From Opitutales bacterium (GTDB taxonomy: Bacteria > Verrucomicrobiota > Verrucomicrobiia > Opitutales > JABSRG01): a stretch of DNA of 64,000 nt. Below the pieces are notes generated by a model. It had not been told where the DNA came from, searched no databases, and was given only the letters and a program-made list of their open reading frames with translations. The stretch lies in the NCBI GenBank assembly GCA_028280845.1, contig JANQKZ010000018.1:62001-126000 (forward strand), read 5' to 3'. The translations under genes and the position numbers were made by a program. Positions 16,901 to 26,708 of this stretch are shown piece by piece; within the stretch, counting starts at the first letter, position 1; each line of letters opens with the position of its first letter.

Positions 16901-18087
16901 GCCAACAGGAGTGCAAAGCTAGAGGAGATGGTGAATTCCACCCTTTGATTAAGAGCTCGAACGGTCGCTTGTTCCAGTCCCAAAGCAAATTGTTTGGGCC
17001 CTAAGTTTTGGATAATCCCCTGGCTGGCCTCTCCCCATTTTTCCAAATGGCTGGCCTCCATGGAGGACAGTTGAACCATTCCCTGAACCCAGGCGGATGG
17101 CGACTCAGGGTCCAGGATCAGTCCGTTGATGCCCTCTTGCACCAGATCACGAGCACACCCGCAACGATTGGAAACCAGAACAGGCAAGCTGGAGGCCATG
17201 GCTTCATTCACAACCAGTCCCCATTGCTCGGTTAAACTCGGGTGGAGGAAAGCCCGCGCAAGCGAATAATAGACGGGGAGGTCCGGGTATTGAATGAATC
17301 CAGGCAGGTGAACGCAGTGCGTCAGCTTCAACATTTGGATTTGGGATTCGAGGGAGTCCCGTAATGGTCCATCCCCCAGTATGACTAAATCCCAGGGATT
17401 TTCTGCCATTTTCCTATATTCTGAATAAGCCGACAAAAGCATCAGATGGTTTTTTTTGGGGATAAAGCGCCCGGAAGCTAAGAAAAAAGGTTCCGTAAGG
17501 TTCTGATGAATTTTTTGGCCGTCTTGAGTGGCCTTGTCTGAAATTGCGCCTCGTGCAAAATATTCATTATCAATCACATCGTAGCCCGTGTAGATAGAGT
17601 CTCTGGCCAAACCTAATTGTTCCAGGTATTCGGTATGGGCTCCTCCACCGACCAAGGCGCTGGAGAACACAGACACAATTTTTCGTTTAATCCACTCCTT
17701 AAGGAACATTCTCGGTTCATCCCAGGGCGTTGACTCGGACATGAGAATCATTGGTATCCTCTTTTGGCGACAAAAGCGTACCGCCGCCAGAGAGGTCCGA
17801 AACCCCCATCCATTGATAGCCATGGCTTGGATGGATCGATTTGCAAAGGCGGATTCCAATCGGTCACAGATTTCATTGATAGGGCGCGAATCGGCCTCAA
17901 CATCCTGAAAAAGGGTGATGATTGGAAAGGATTTGGAATCGGTAACGGGTTCCCATTCGTAAGTGGAGTCTTTTTTTGACCATTCCAGGGCGACTACCTG
18001 ATCCAGTTTTTCGAAAGCCGCCAAAAGCCGGGCATGGTGGTAAGGTCCAAGACGGTGAAAACAGACTACAATTGTTTCCGCAGACAT
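16885..18087 (-). CDS. Glycosyltransferase family 4
   Basis: 400 aa. Start ATG at 18087 (MSAETIVVCFHRLGPYHHARL), two nt after the TGA of the preceding gene, with GAGG directly upstream. GT-B fold: N-terminal acceptor domain, then FLASGRFIPKKNHLMLLSAY, LVILGDGPLRDSLE, FIQYPDLPVYYSLARAF and the donor-site EQWGLVVNEAMASSLPVLVS, which has the two conserved Glu residues. The C-terminus ends in a hydrophobic stretch overlapping the next gene. Part of a tightly packed run of glycosyltransferases, each overlapping or almost touching the next. Confidence 0.9.
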   Translation of the reverse strand: MSAETIVVCFHRLGPYHHARLLAAFEKLDQVVALEWSKKDSTYEWEPVTDSKSFPIITLFQDVEADSRPINEICDRLESAFANRSIQAMAINGWGFRTSLAAVRFCRQKRIPMILMSESTPWDEPRMFLKEWIKRKIVSVFSSALVGGGAHTEYLEQLGLARDSIYTGYDVIDNEYFARGAISDKATQDGQKIHQNLTEPFFLASGRFIPKKNHLMLLSAYSEYRKMAENPWDLVILGDGPLRDSLESQIQMLKLTHCVHLPGFIQYPDLPVYYSLARAFLHPSLTEQWGLVVNEAMASSLPVLVSNRCGCARDLVQEGINGLILDPESPSAWVQGMVQLSSMEASHLEKWGEASQGIIQNLGPKQFALGLEQATVRALNQRVEFTISSSFALLLACLVI

Positions 18088-18089
18088 CC

Positions 18090-19292
18090 TCAATTTTGCT
18101 TCAATTCACGTTCCAATTCGAGCAAATGCGAAGCAAGGTTTTGAATGCTGAACTGTTTGGATCTCTGTATAGCATGGTTCCGAAAGGCTTGGCGTTCCCC
18201 CGGGCTCAATTCGAGATACTCTTGTATGACCTTGGCCAAAGCATTCCCGTCTCTTGGAGGAATGATCCAACCATCCTGTTGATGATTGACTACCTCGCCG
18301 CAATTTGAAGTGGCGATGACAGGAACTCCATAGGACATCGCTTCAATTTGAGTGATGGCAAACCCATCGGAAAGGGTAGGGAGGACAAATACATCCGCAG
18401 CCAGGTACTCTGCCTTCACTCGGGATCGAGGCACAGAACCGACCCATTTAACATGGGGGGGGAGGTCCGGCCAGGCGCCCAGATTAATTCCCAGTGGACC
18501 CACTACTCGAAATTCGACCGGTTCTCCTTTCAAGTGTTGCGCAGCTTCCAACAGGTATTGGATTCCTTTCCTCAGGATTACCTGGCCGAGGAACAAAACG
18601 GTTATACCAGAAGCGTTTTTGGGTGCCAGAGCTTCATTTCGGACGGGTCCCTCATAGGCCAGCGGGATCACCCTGAGGCGCTGTTCAGGCACACGCTGCT
18701 CCACCAGGGCTTGTTTGCTCCAAGGCGAGTTTACAACAATCAGGTCAGCCAGGTCCCACTCTTGTTTCCTTCGATTGAAATAGGCGTCGGGAATTGAAAG
18801 GGGGTACCGGGAGAGGCCGGGAAACTTTTTTTCCTCTTCGAGTACGATTTCGTATTCTTTGCGGGAGGGATCGATTTGACCCAGAATTGTATGTAAACCC
18901 AGGGCCTTTGCCATCTCAGCGGCCTCGAGGAAACCGGTGTCGTAGCCGAAAAAGAAATCCCCTGGGAGTGATGCTGTTTTCTTTTTCAAGGATGTCCCCA
19001 CCTGTCGACTGTATCGTGATCCCGCATAGAGGTAATAGTCATAAGGCGTCTTGAATCGGCCGGGGAGGCAATTCCTCAGGAGTCTGGTGGTTAGAAATAA
19101 GGGATTAAAGCCCACTACTGACGCAGATTGCAGTTCCTGGTGATAACGGTCCTTAAGCTGTTGAGGTCCGAACATCCGTGTCAGGGGTCCTGCCCAATAG
19201 TCGGTAAAAAGGCGCTTCAACTTGTCTTGGGTGTGAAGCGCTCGAGGGATAGCGTAATGCTCTCGTCCTTCAGTTTGTGAGCATATCCACAT
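18090..19292 (-). CDS. Glycosyltransferase family 4
   Basis: 400 aa. It lacks the usual Gly-rich N-terminal loop but has the GT4 C-terminal domain: TVLFLGQVILRKGIQYLLEA, FRVVGPLG, and LPTLSDGFAITQIEAMSYGVPVI with the conserved Glu. The start ATG (19292) shares one base with the TAA of the preceding gene (TAATG), indicating coupled translation. Likely cytoplasmic side of the inner membrane, sugar unknown. Confidence 0.88.
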   Translation of the reverse strand: MWICSQTEGREHYAIPRALHTQDKLKRLFTDYWAGPLTRMFGPQQLKDRYHQELQSASVVGFNPLFLTTRLLRNCLPGRFKTPYDYYLYAGSRYSRQVGTSLKKKTASLPGDFFFGYDTGFLEAAEMAKALGLHTILGQIDPSRKEYEIVLEEEKKFPGLSRYPLSIPDAYFNRRKQEWDLADLIVVNSPWSKQALVEQRVPEQRLRVIPLAYEGPVRNEALAPKNASGITVLFLGQVILRKGIQYLLEAAQHLKGEPVEFRVVGPLGINLGAWPDLPPHVKWVGSVPRSRVKAEYLAADVFVLPTLSDGFAITQIEAMSYGVPVIATSNCGEVVNHQQDGWIIPPRDGNALAKVIQEYLELSPGERQAFRNHAIQRSKQFSIQNLASHLLELERELKQN

Positions 19293-20152
19293 TATGGATC
19301 AGGAAGGTTAATCCACTTTTTATAACCCTCCCAGGAGACCGGATTACGTTTTTTGATACAAGCGCAGAGGCCAGGTAGAGCTTGAATCCACCAGGCCGGC
19401 TCCCGAATAAACCAAGATATGCCGCGTGAACACGCGTAGCGAGCTTGCGCAAAGATCCGGTATGGGATGAATGCCAGAACGTAGGGGAAAGGACAACGCA
19501 TGATGGTGCTCCAGAGTTCATTGCGCGCATGCCGATGGTGATTGCGCAATTCGCTACGTTCCCGGGCGACCCAATGGTGACGAATAGTAATCTCAGGAAA
19601 ATACCGCACCTCCCAACCGGCTGCGATGCATTGGAGGGCAAAATCCGGTTCTTCATACATATGGAAAAACAGAGGTTCAAACCCAGGGAGATCCCGGTAG
19701 GCTTCTACCCGGATGCAGGCGCCCGAATTGGGGAACGACCGAACCAGACGGGTAGGGCCGAAGTCAGATTGATCCAAAGTGGTCGGATACTCGTCAGTTC
19801 GCTGGGGAAAGGTGGCCACTGCCAATCGAGGATTACTCTGGAACAGCAGTCGGAGTTGTCTTGGGCAATCCAGCTGCTCAGGGTAACTGTCATCGTCGAG
19901 GGCGAGCATGAGTTCCGTCTCTGCTATTTCCATCATATGGGCACGCGAGGCGACGGACCCCCGTCCCGGGTTATTTTCAATCAATCGTATATGAGGATAA
20001 TTGGAAGCGACTGCTTCTGCTGTGCTATCCTGACATCCATCCGCGGTAACAAAGATGGCAGCAGGAGGGTCTTCCCACTGGTGAATCTGGGCTAAGGTCC
20101 GCATCAATTCTTCAACGCGGTTCTTCGTCGTTATCATTATGGAAAGATCCAT
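19292..20152 (-). CDS. Glycosyltransferase family 2
   Basis: 286 aa, GT-A fold. N-terminus MDLSIMITTKNRVEELMRTL, the nucleotide-binding VTADGCQDST, the DxD-type LALDDDSYPE and the acceptor/base region NSGACIRVEAY ... FHMYEEPDFALQCIAAGW (ED motif). These are typical of inverting GT2 enzymes related to rhamnosyl/galactosyl transferases. The gene sits 12 nt behind the GT8 gene and overlaps the next by one base. Confidence 0.9.
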   Translation of the reverse strand: MDLSIMITTKNRVEELMRTLAQIHQWEDPPAAIFVTADGCQDSTAEAVASNYPHIRLIENNPGRGSVASRAHMMEIAETELMLALDDDSYPEQLDCPRQLRLLFQSNPRLAVATFPQRTDEYPTTLDQSDFGPTRLVRSFPNSGACIRVEAYRDLPGFEPLFFHMYEEPDFALQCIAAGWEVRYFPEITIRHHWVARERSELRNHHRHARNELWSTIMRCPFPYVLAFIPYRIFAQARYACSRGISWFIREPAWWIQALPGLCACIKKRNPVSWEGYKKWINLPDP

Positions 20153-20164
20153 AAATATGTTCCC

Positions 20165-21124
20165 TTAAGAATGGGATGAAGTCGGGGAGCCGGGGATACC
20201 TTTGATCGAAGACAGGAGCCCCATCTTATAACCAGACAACAGGATTTTATCCTTAGAGGCCCTAATGTAGCCTGGATATTTTTCAAGGAACTTTGAAAAA
20301 GTGACTGGCGGTCGGACGGGCAACTGATTTTCCGCGTGAGCAGTTTGACGGTAGACCTTCCACCAAAGATATCCCAGTGGATGAAGCCAACGGCCTCCCC
20401 AATCCCAGGGTTTGGGATAGTCGATAAAATGAAGGAGCAGGTCTGATTTAGACGGATCCGGGCGGAGCAGCGGCCAGTATTTCCTGTCATTGGTCCGGAT
20501 GTTAGCCTGTTCCGGCAGGCAACCGATTCGACCATGGAGGACAAAATTAATTCCGGATTGGTCATACACGGCTGGGCTGTGGGTCGAGATGTAGTCTAAC
20601 ACGGACTGGGTAATGGACTCCTCGATCCAGGATTCTCGATCCACCAAGCATACCCCGGCGTTGAAATAATACCCCTTCGCCTTTTCCCCAAGGTCTTGAA
20701 ATACCCCCTGGTCGACACATTTGTCAATTGGGGCCTCCGGCACCATGGCAAGTGGGTGGTCCAATTTCAATTTAAAGAGAGAGGAAAGGTCAGTTTGGCA
20801 TAGGATATCGACGTCGAGATAGAGGTAACGGGAAACATTCAAGAGTTCAGGGATAAACAGTCGGTAGTAGGTGGCCAGGCTTTGATTTAACTGAGGGAAA
20901 TTTTTGAGGATAGTTTCATCCACTTGATGATGAAACAGGGAAAAGGGCTTCGCGGTTCGTTCCAGGGTTGTTTGCAGCAGGTCGAGGTCAGACGCATCGA
21001 TGTCAGGGCTTATGATATGGATGCGAGGGTCGACCTCACCTGGCTTTAAGGCGCTCAAGGAGGAAAACGAGGCAACATGAAGCCCGGCCAACATCCGACG
21101 ATCACAGCAGAATACTAAGTCCAC
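20165..21124 (-). CDS. Glycosyltransferase family 8
   Basis: 319 aa. Start is a GTG at 21124 that overlaps the TAG of the upstream gene (TAGTG). GT8 motifs: FCCDRRMLAGLHVA at the N-terminus, YLDVDILCQ (the metal-binding DxD), YFNAGVCLVD, QSGINFVLHGRIGCLPEQ, and HFIDYPKPWDWGGRW, equivalent to the family HYxGxxKPW. Retaining glucosyl- or galactosyl-transferases of LPS belong here. The C-terminal tail is basic and may touch the membrane. Confidence 0.92.
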   Translation of the reverse strand: MDLVFCCDRRMLAGLHVASFSSLSALKPGEVDPRIHIISPDIDASDLDLLQTTLERTAKPFSLFHHQVDETILKNFPQLNQSLATYYRLFIPELLNVSRYLYLDVDILCQTDLSSLFKLKLDHPLAMVPEAPIDKCVDQGVFQDLGEKAKGYYFNAGVCLVDRESWIEESITQSVLDYISTHSPAVYDQSGINFVLHGRIGCLPEQANIRTNDRKYWPLLRPDPSKSDLLLHFIDYPKPWDWGGRWLHPLGYLWWKVYRQTAHAENQLPVRPPVTFSKFLEKYPGYIRASKDKILLSGYKMGLLSSIKGIPGSPTSSHS

Positions 21125-22305
21125 TAGCGGGCCTCCTCATAAAAATGGAGTGATTGTCTGGCCGCATTCTCTGGAGAATGCTTCCTGAGAATAGCCCGAC
21201 TCAACTCGATCCGCTCAGCCTGGTCGAGTGGCTGGCGATTGAATGCGGAGAGCACGGCCATTCGGAATTCGATCTCATTAAATGGCGTAACGAGTTGGGC
21301 CGCTTTAGGGGCAATAGCCAGGGCTTCCGGAATACCGCCAACCCGATAGGCAACAACTGGCGTTCCGCAGGCGAGGGCCTCCAATAATGTGAGGCCAAAT
21401 GTCTCCATTTTTGAAGTGCTGACAAAAAGGTCCGCGGCGGAATAAAGGCGGGCGAGCTGTTGTCTGGATTCCAATTTCCCGGTGAATGAGACCGAGAGGC
21501 TTGGGGGATGGTCCAGTTTCCCTTCTCCAAATAGGATGATTTTGAGGTTGGGAACATCGATATTCTCCAGGATGGAAAGCAGGCCAGTTATGTTTTTATT
21601 TTTGTCGGTAAGGGATGCGCAACCCGCTACAATCACCCGGTCCTCTTGGGTGACCCCGAACTGGTTCCGGCATTCCCGTCGGGAGTGGGGAAAAAAAACT
21701 GTTGGATCAATCGGGGGGGGGATTACCACACTGGATGTTCCCCCGGCAATGGGGCTAGCGCAGGTGAGATCGTGAAGCCATTGGCTATTAAAAATAAAAT
21801 TTACCCTGCGGGCTTTGTAGGCCTTCAATTTCGCCCTTAAGCTCCAGGACGATAGTATTTGGTTTGCAGGAAACCGGAGTAGGGGGCAGGGACGACAATT
21901 CGATTCAAATTTTTTGCAGGATTCGTAAATGAAACATCCTCCGCTGATATGCCAGAGGTCGTGAAGGCCTGCAAATATCCGAATCTCCGGCGGTAGAGTG
22001 CGAACCCAATTCAGTACATTGAACCAATCTCCGACGGTGTGCAGATGGACGATGGTGGTATTTTTCGGGGTCACCACAGGAGGAGGGAGGAACCTCAGGT
22101 GACCATGCCAGGGGCCACGCGCAAAGGAAAGAGAGGCTTTGTTGGCAACACGATCGATCAGAGGTCTTTCTTCAGCTCGGCGGGTAACAAGCTGGGAATC
22201 ATGTCCAAGGGATTCCATGCCCTGGCTTAACAAGTTAGCATACTCGAAACTGCCCCCCTGTTGGTAGGTATTTAGGTGATAGATTGTGAGTTTGGTTGCA
22301 GACAC
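21124..22305 (-). CDS. Glycosyltransferase family 4
   Basis: 393 aa from a GTG at 22305 (MSATKLTIYHLNTYQQGGS). N-terminal GG loop, HLHTVGDWFNVLNW, a Cys-rich insert (CFIYESCKKFESNCRPC) seen in some GT4 enzymes with a bound metal, VIPPPIDPTVFFP, and the C-terminal STSKMETFGLTLLEALACGTPVVAYRVGGIPE donor region, quoted here as separate parts TFGLTLLEALACGTPVVAY and GGIPE. Coupled to the GT8 gene by a one-base overlap. Sugar specificity unknown. Confidence 0.9.
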   Translation of the reverse strand: MSATKLTIYHLNTYQQGGSFEYANLLSQGMESLGHDSQLVTRRAEERPLIDRVANKASLSFARGPWHGHLRFLPPPVVTPKNTTIVHLHTVGDWFNVLNWVRTLPPEIRIFAGLHDLWHISGGCFIYESCKKFESNCRPCPLLRFPANQILSSWSLRAKLKAYKARRVNFIFNSQWLHDLTCASPIAGGTSSVVIPPPIDPTVFFPHSRRECRNQFGVTQEDRVIVAGCASLTDKNKNITGLLSILENIDVPNLKIILFGEGKLDHPPSLSVSFTGKLESRQQLARLYSAADLFVSTSKMETFGLTLLEALACGTPVVAYRVGGIPEALAIAPKAAQLVTPFNEIEFRMAVLSAFNRQPLDQAERIELSRAILRKHSPENAARQSLHFYEEAR

Positions 22306-22357
22306 AGCATTCTTAGGAACGGCAAGAATTCACCACCGAATTTCCTGTAGATCCTGT

Positions 22358-23191
22358 TTAATCCATCTCCGCCAAGAGCTCCTGGTAAATCTGATCCCTC
22401 GGAATAGTCACCATTTCCACACACTTATTAAAGTTATGGTTAGCTATTTCCCGGGTCCATTCCAGGGAATCCAGTTTCTGAGACATGCGGAAGTAATGAA
22501 AGGGCTCATACAAGGGGCAAGGGTCTTGGACAATGGGAATAGCTCCGCAAAGAATGGCTTCAAAAAACCGGTAAGTCCAAATGAAATCTCCATTCGGGCA
22601 AAGGGAAAATTGAGACTTCGCCAGGAGTTCGAAATACGCCGGATCCCAAGCTTTTGTAGGGAATCTTCTCCCTTTATTGGAAGACCATAAAATCAGTCTT
22701 CGTCCTATTCGGGAATTCTCGAATGCGTTTGGATTCTCTCCTTCGAAAGCAGTTTTCTGAGAATATCTCTTATGGGATAAAAAGGGCGGGATCCACCGTT
22801 TTTCGCGGTTAAAACTATTTCTCCTTGTCCACTCTTGGAGGACCGCGGCCCGTTCAGGGGTGAGGAGTCCGGAAAAACTGATCAAGCCTCCTTTTTTCTT
22901 TGTCCACAAATCCTTACAGAAGGTCACCAGCGCATGCGGAAACACAAGTGACCGTTCACAGGTCCCAATTTGAGATAAGGGTTTGTTGTGATCCAATGTA
23001 ATCTTCTCAGTAACATCCAAGACATCCGGGGTTACAGGAGAAATCGAAAAATTGAAGCGCTTACAGAGATATTTAAATTTAGGAATTTCACTGTTGTTCA
23101 ATGCAATCGGAATTCCAATTTCAGCGAGCGCATGAATCAACCGGATCTGCTGAATTAAATTAATTTCCCAATCAATAAAAACCCTCCTCAT
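22358..23191 (-). CDS. Exostosin-like glycosyltransferase
   Basis: 277 aa from the ATG at 23191, which overlaps the preceding TGA (ATGA). The C-terminal half contains FSLCPNGDFIWTYRFFEAI and LCGAIPIVQDPCPLYEPFHY, the nucleotide-sugar binding pattern of exostosin (GT47-like) proteins. The N-terminal half has IDWEINLIQQIRLIHALAEI and is not characteristic. Probably another transferase for the exported glycan. Base composition and Lys/Asn content are slightly more AT-rich than the surrounding GT genes. Confidence 0.72.
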   Translation of the reverse strand: MRRVFIDWEINLIQQIRLIHALAEIGIPIALNNSEIPKFKYLCKRFNFSISPVTPDVLDVTEKITLDHNKPLSQIGTCERSLVFPHALVTFCKDLWTKKKGGLISFSGLLTPERAAVLQEWTRRNSFNREKRWIPPFLSHKRYSQKTAFEGENPNAFENSRIGRRLILWSSNKGRRFPTKAWDPAYFELLAKSQFSLCPNGDFIWTYRFFEAILCGAIPIVQDPCPLYEPFHYFRMSQKLDSLEWTREIANHNFNKCVEMVTIPRDQIYQELLAEMD

Positions 23192-24399
23192 GGATTCTTT
23201 ACATGGCAAATAGCCTTCAACCTGTCCTTGAGTGCTTTTTGTATGATTTCCGGGTTCAAGATGTTTCTTTGTACCTTGCCGGCCGATAAGGCGGCGTCCG
23301 TCCAGGCGGAGGGATTCTCGGCTACTTCAGTAATTTTATTGATCAATGCCTGTGGATCATTCTCTGATACCGCGATGGCCGCCCCCTCCTCACGTGCAAA
23401 GCGGGTTGCGGTGGAATAACTCGGTCCCCATACAAAGATGGGTTTTTTATAAGAAACATAGTCACTCCATTTGGTATTAAAACTGGTTTTCATGAAGATA
23501 GCCTGATCCGGCTCAAAACTCATTACCAACAGAAGGGCGTCGGCTTCACTTACTGCCGTATGCATCTGATCTGGCGGGATATATCCGCGATAAATCTTTT
23601 CACGCTTCATCCAATTTAATTCGGAATCAGGAATATCGGTACCAAGAGCATAAATGCGGAAGTCCACGAGGCGGTTGTGCCGTAAAGCTTGAGCTAATTG
23701 GACCAACATTCGTCCATAAGCGCCTCGAGAGTTTCCGGTATATAGCAAAGTCAGGGGCTTCTGAGGTGGAGGGATCTCTTCTGGAGAAAATCCATTTTCA
23801 TTAAACTTGGAATGCGGCATGGGGTATAACACATCCCCACGCATGGGCTTCTGAAACCATTCACCCATTCCCGGGCAAACGTGAAAAACCTGATCCGCCC
23901 TTTCGTTTAAAAACTTGTATTTTTTGACAATAAAATCCCTCACCATGGGAAAGGGTTTTGATATATCTGCCTCAAACCCTGAGAATACCCACAGATCCTG
24001 GAAATCAATGGCAAGGGGAACATTTAGCGTTTTCGACAATTGCCAGGCAATCCCCATGTGAAAATCATCCACGACGGAAAAAATGACGTCAGGCGAAAAA
24101 CTCCTGGAGAACTCCACGAGGTCCTTTGAGATCGTAACCCAATTTAGGACATATTCGATATTAGCAAAAAATCGCGAGAAACGCGTATTTTTAAGGCGAG
24201 AAATAATTTTGTTGGATGAAATCCTGTGGCAGGGAATGTTCGGGATTTCAAATTCCCTGGCTGAAGCTACCGCCACGTCAAAGTCATCATTTAAGAGGAA
24301 ATGCCTCCGCATGGTTAAGCAGCCAGCCCCTGATTCTTCGATGGGAATGACTGAGGAAAGCACTAAAACCTTCAATTTGGAATCTGGGGTTTCCATCAT
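23188..24399 (-). CDS. Glycosyltransferase, GT4-like
   Basis: 403 aa. N-terminus LKVLVLSSVIPIEESGAGC, a central FSVVDDFHMGIAWQL and PLAIDFQDLWVFSGF acceptor-domain region, then LLYTGNSRGAYGRMLVQLA, RGYIPPDQMHTAVSEADALLL and a KPIFVWGPSYSTATRFAREE segment in the donor domain. The classical E-x7-E signature is degenerate, as in some GT4-like family members. Two possible ATGs (24399 and 24396) differ by one residue. It precedes the exostosin-like gene in the same operon. Confidence 0.78.
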   Translation of the reverse strand: MMETPDSKLKVLVLSSVIPIEESGAGCLTMRRHFLLNDDFDVAVASAREFEIPNIPCHRISSNKIISRLKNTRFSRFFANIEYVLNWVTISKDLVEFSRSFSPDVIFSVVDDFHMGIAWQLSKTLNVPLAIDFQDLWVFSGFEADISKPFPMVRDFIVKKYKFLNERADQVFHVCPGMGEWFQKPMRGDVLYPMPHSKFNENGFSPEEIPPPQKPLTLLYTGNSRGAYGRMLVQLAQALRHNRLVDFRIYALGTDIPDSELNWMKREKIYRGYIPPDQMHTAVSEADALLLVMSFEPDQAIFMKTSFNTKWSDYVSYKKPIFVWGPSYSTATRFAREEGAAIAVSENDPQALINKITEVAENPSAWTDAALSAGKVQRNILNPEIIQKALKDRLKAICHVKNP

Positions 24400-24459
24400 T
24401 GTTCAAAAGGACCCATTATCATAGGGAAGATTTACCCGCTACCGGATACATGCCTTGGT

Positions 24460-25287
24460 TTACTCAGTAAACTGAGCTGTAATAGAATCCTTTAGCTTAA
24501 AAGGGAATGACTTAATTAGATTGAGTTGGATTTCGGACAACGTCTCCGGAGGAAGTTGGGGGAGATTTACCTGGTTCAACCGATTGTGCGGGTCCTTCCT
24601 GAAATCGATGGGTTGGCAGCCTTCGTATTCTCGACCGGTGCCGGAAAGGTAATCATGAAATTTAAAGGAACCCCCGATTAAATTGTCCGAAAACCGTACC
24701 CATCCCGTCGGGATTCCAAGCGATTCGGCACATATAATCCCATGTAAGGAAGAGGAATACACCATTTCAGCGCCGGCGAGCTCTTGGACGAAGGCCGCGG
24801 TGCCTAGAGATACGGGGACGAGCTTAATGTGTTTCTCCTTGCAGAAGGACTCGGCTATTTCCCAATCCACGTAATGGGGAACCAAAGCGATTTTGTACTT
24901 TTTGGTGAAGTCTACCTCGATGAGCCTGGGAACGATGCAGCCTGGGTCCCCAAAATTAGAAGTCGTGGGGGCCCCGCGGGATTCCAGAATCTTGGCGGTT
25001 AATTTTCCCCGGACGGCATAAACATGGTTCGGGGTAACCAATTCCTCAGGGGGATCTTCCAGGTATCCGCTTCCCCAGCAGCTATCCTTGGGGCCGCAAA
25101 GGTGAAGGATACTCCCAGCCATAAACAGTTTAGGGATTGATAAATGGGGGCAATAAATCGGTTTTTTCCCCGTGAGTTTGTAATAAAGCCAAGGGTTTAG
25201 GTCATCCCCCCAATTGGGAATATCTGTTCTGGCCCAATATATTGAGGGGGCCAGGCCGTACTTTATCCTCCTGAGGAAATATTTCAT
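24460..25287 (-). CDS. Polysaccharide pyruvyl transferase-like protein
   Basis: 275 aa. The fold of the pyruvyl transferase family (PF04230-like) is indicated by NWGDDLNPWLYYKL near the N-terminus, YAVRGKLTAKILESRG, FGDPGCIVPRLI, ALVPHYVDW and SSSLHGIICAESLGIPTGW. The last motif is the signature SxHG/ESLGIP. Such enzymes add pyruvate ketals from phosphoenolpyruvate to sugars of exopolysaccharides, which would bring negative charge to the glycan. The 285-nt spacer upstream (25288-25572) holds no gene or obvious signal that I can see. Confidence 0.82.
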   Translation of the reverse strand: MKYFLRRIKYGLAPSIYWARTDIPNWGDDLNPWLYYKLTGKKPIYCPHLSIPKLFMAGSILHLCGPKDSCWGSGYLEDPPEELVTPNHVYAVRGKLTAKILESRGAPTTSNFGDPGCIVPRLIEVDFTKKYKIALVPHYVDWEIAESFCKEKHIKLVPVSLGTAAFVQELAGAEMVYSSSLHGIICAESLGIPTGWVRFSDNLIGGSFKFHDYLSGTGREYEGCQPIDFRKDPHNRLNQVNLPQLPPETLSEIQLNLIKSFPFKLKDSITAQFTE

Positions 25288-25572
25288 CGCAGAAATTTCA
25301 TGTGAGACTCCGATAGAATTTCAGATGCCGATATGCCTGGCTAAGTTTGTGATATTCGGAAATGGCGATTTCCTGTGATTTGCCCTGAGTCAGGATAACC
25401 CCCTTCAACATCAAGGGGTGGACTTTCCCTCACGCATCCCTGCTTTACAAAGCTGATGGATGGCGGCTTGCTTCAGAATGGAGTTGATTGAGAACCGGAC
25501 AATAAACCGGGAATCAAAAAATTTTTGGTGTTTCAGATATAAGCAGTTGGAGTTGTTATAGAAGAACAAAGA

Positions 25573-26697
25573 TCAAAGTCCCGCCGATTTGGAATCATCC
25601 TTCAGTTTTAATAAACAACTCTCGTAGGCACCTACAAACGCATCCATACTTAAGTTCGCCTCCGCCATTCGCCGGGCGGCTATTCCATAATTGGCGCGAT
25701 TTCCGTCGGAAAGGAATTTGACGAGAGCTTCTCCAAGCTCCCGCGAATTTCCAGGAGCGACTAGTAGCCCAGTGCGACCATCCGCAATTTGTTCTGGAAT
25801 GCCACCGACTCTTGAAGCGATTACCGGTTTTCCGCAGGCCATTGCCTCAATGATCGTGTAGGGAAAATTATCCGCGAGCGTAGGCGAGACGAAAAGGTCC
25901 ACGGACGAGAATAAATCAGGAAGATCATCGTGGTTTACCATTCCCAGGGGGATAACATTCGGTAGATTTGGCATAAACCGCTCTCCGGCAACTGCCAGAT
26001 AGGCGTTATCAACCTGGGGCAACACATGCTCGGAAAACGCTTCTGCGAGGAATCGCAATCCTTTCCGTTCGTTGATTTTCCATCCCAGGTGCCACGCAAG
26101 GTGAAGCAGGATGACTCCGTTCTGGGGGATTCCGAACCGCGAGCGATCGCCATTGCCTGGCGTAAACCTCGCCAGATCCACACCGTTTGGTATGCAGGTC
26201 ACTGGAAACCGTTTTAACTCCTGCTGCCGAAGGCGTTCAGCAAGCCATTGACTTGGGGTCACGATGCTGATGTTCCCCTTGCACCTGGCGTGGCAACGGC
26301 GCTTATGCATGCGTTCCCGAAAATAGCGATTAAAGAATACTTTTTGGAACCGGCTGGATATCAGGGGGCATCGGAGACAGGTCGTATTTCGATTACACTC
26401 CCAGCATTCCGTCTCCATCGTCCCAATCGGCCGCGGGTCATGAACAGTCCAACAAACGGGATAGCGCCTGCTCAGTTCAGGCAGGAATTCATAAGGCAGT
26501 CCTCCGTAGAATGAATGAATATTCACCACGTCGGGCTGAAAGTGCGCCAGGCCCTCAAAGACCGAATCTGGTGTCTCAGGGGCCTTTGTCCGGGGGAAGA
26601 AAAGAACATCATGCCGCTTTCCCAGCTCGCGTTCCAAATCCCTCGCGGTACGGGCCGCTCCCGCGCCCCAGTGCTCATTTATAATAGCGATCTTCAC
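25573..26697 (-). CDS. Glycosyltransferase family 4
   Basis: 374 aa from a GTG at 26697 (KIAIINEHWGAGAARTARDL, with the glycine loop expected at the N-terminus). Other features: NIHSFYGGLPYEFLPELS, CWTVHDPRPIGTMETECWEC, a Cys-rich insert (CWECNRNTTCLRCP) like that in the GT4 gene at 21124-22305, CIPNGVDLARFTP, VSPTLADNFPYTIIEAMACG and the GGIPEQIADG motif. Eleven nt separate it from the upstream fusion gene. Confidence 0.92.
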   Translation of the reverse strand: MKIAIINEHWGAGAARTARDLERELGKRHDVLFFPRTKAPETPDSVFEGLAHFQPDVVNIHSFYGGLPYEFLPELSRRYPVCWTVHDPRPIGTMETECWECNRNTTCLRCPLISSRFQKVFFNRYFRERMHKRRCHARCKGNISIVTPSQWLAERLRQQELKRFPVTCIPNGVDLARFTPGNGDRSRFGIPQNGVILLHLAWHLGWKINERKGLRFLAEAFSEHVLPQVDNAYLAVAGERFMPNLPNVIPLGMVNHDDLPDLFSSVDLFVSPTLADNFPYTIIEAMACGKPVIASRVGGIPEQIADGRTGLLVAPGNSRELGEALVKFLSDGNRANYGIAARRMAEANLSMDAFVGAYESCLLKLKDDSKSAGL

Positions 26698-26708
26698 TCT
26701 AATCGAAG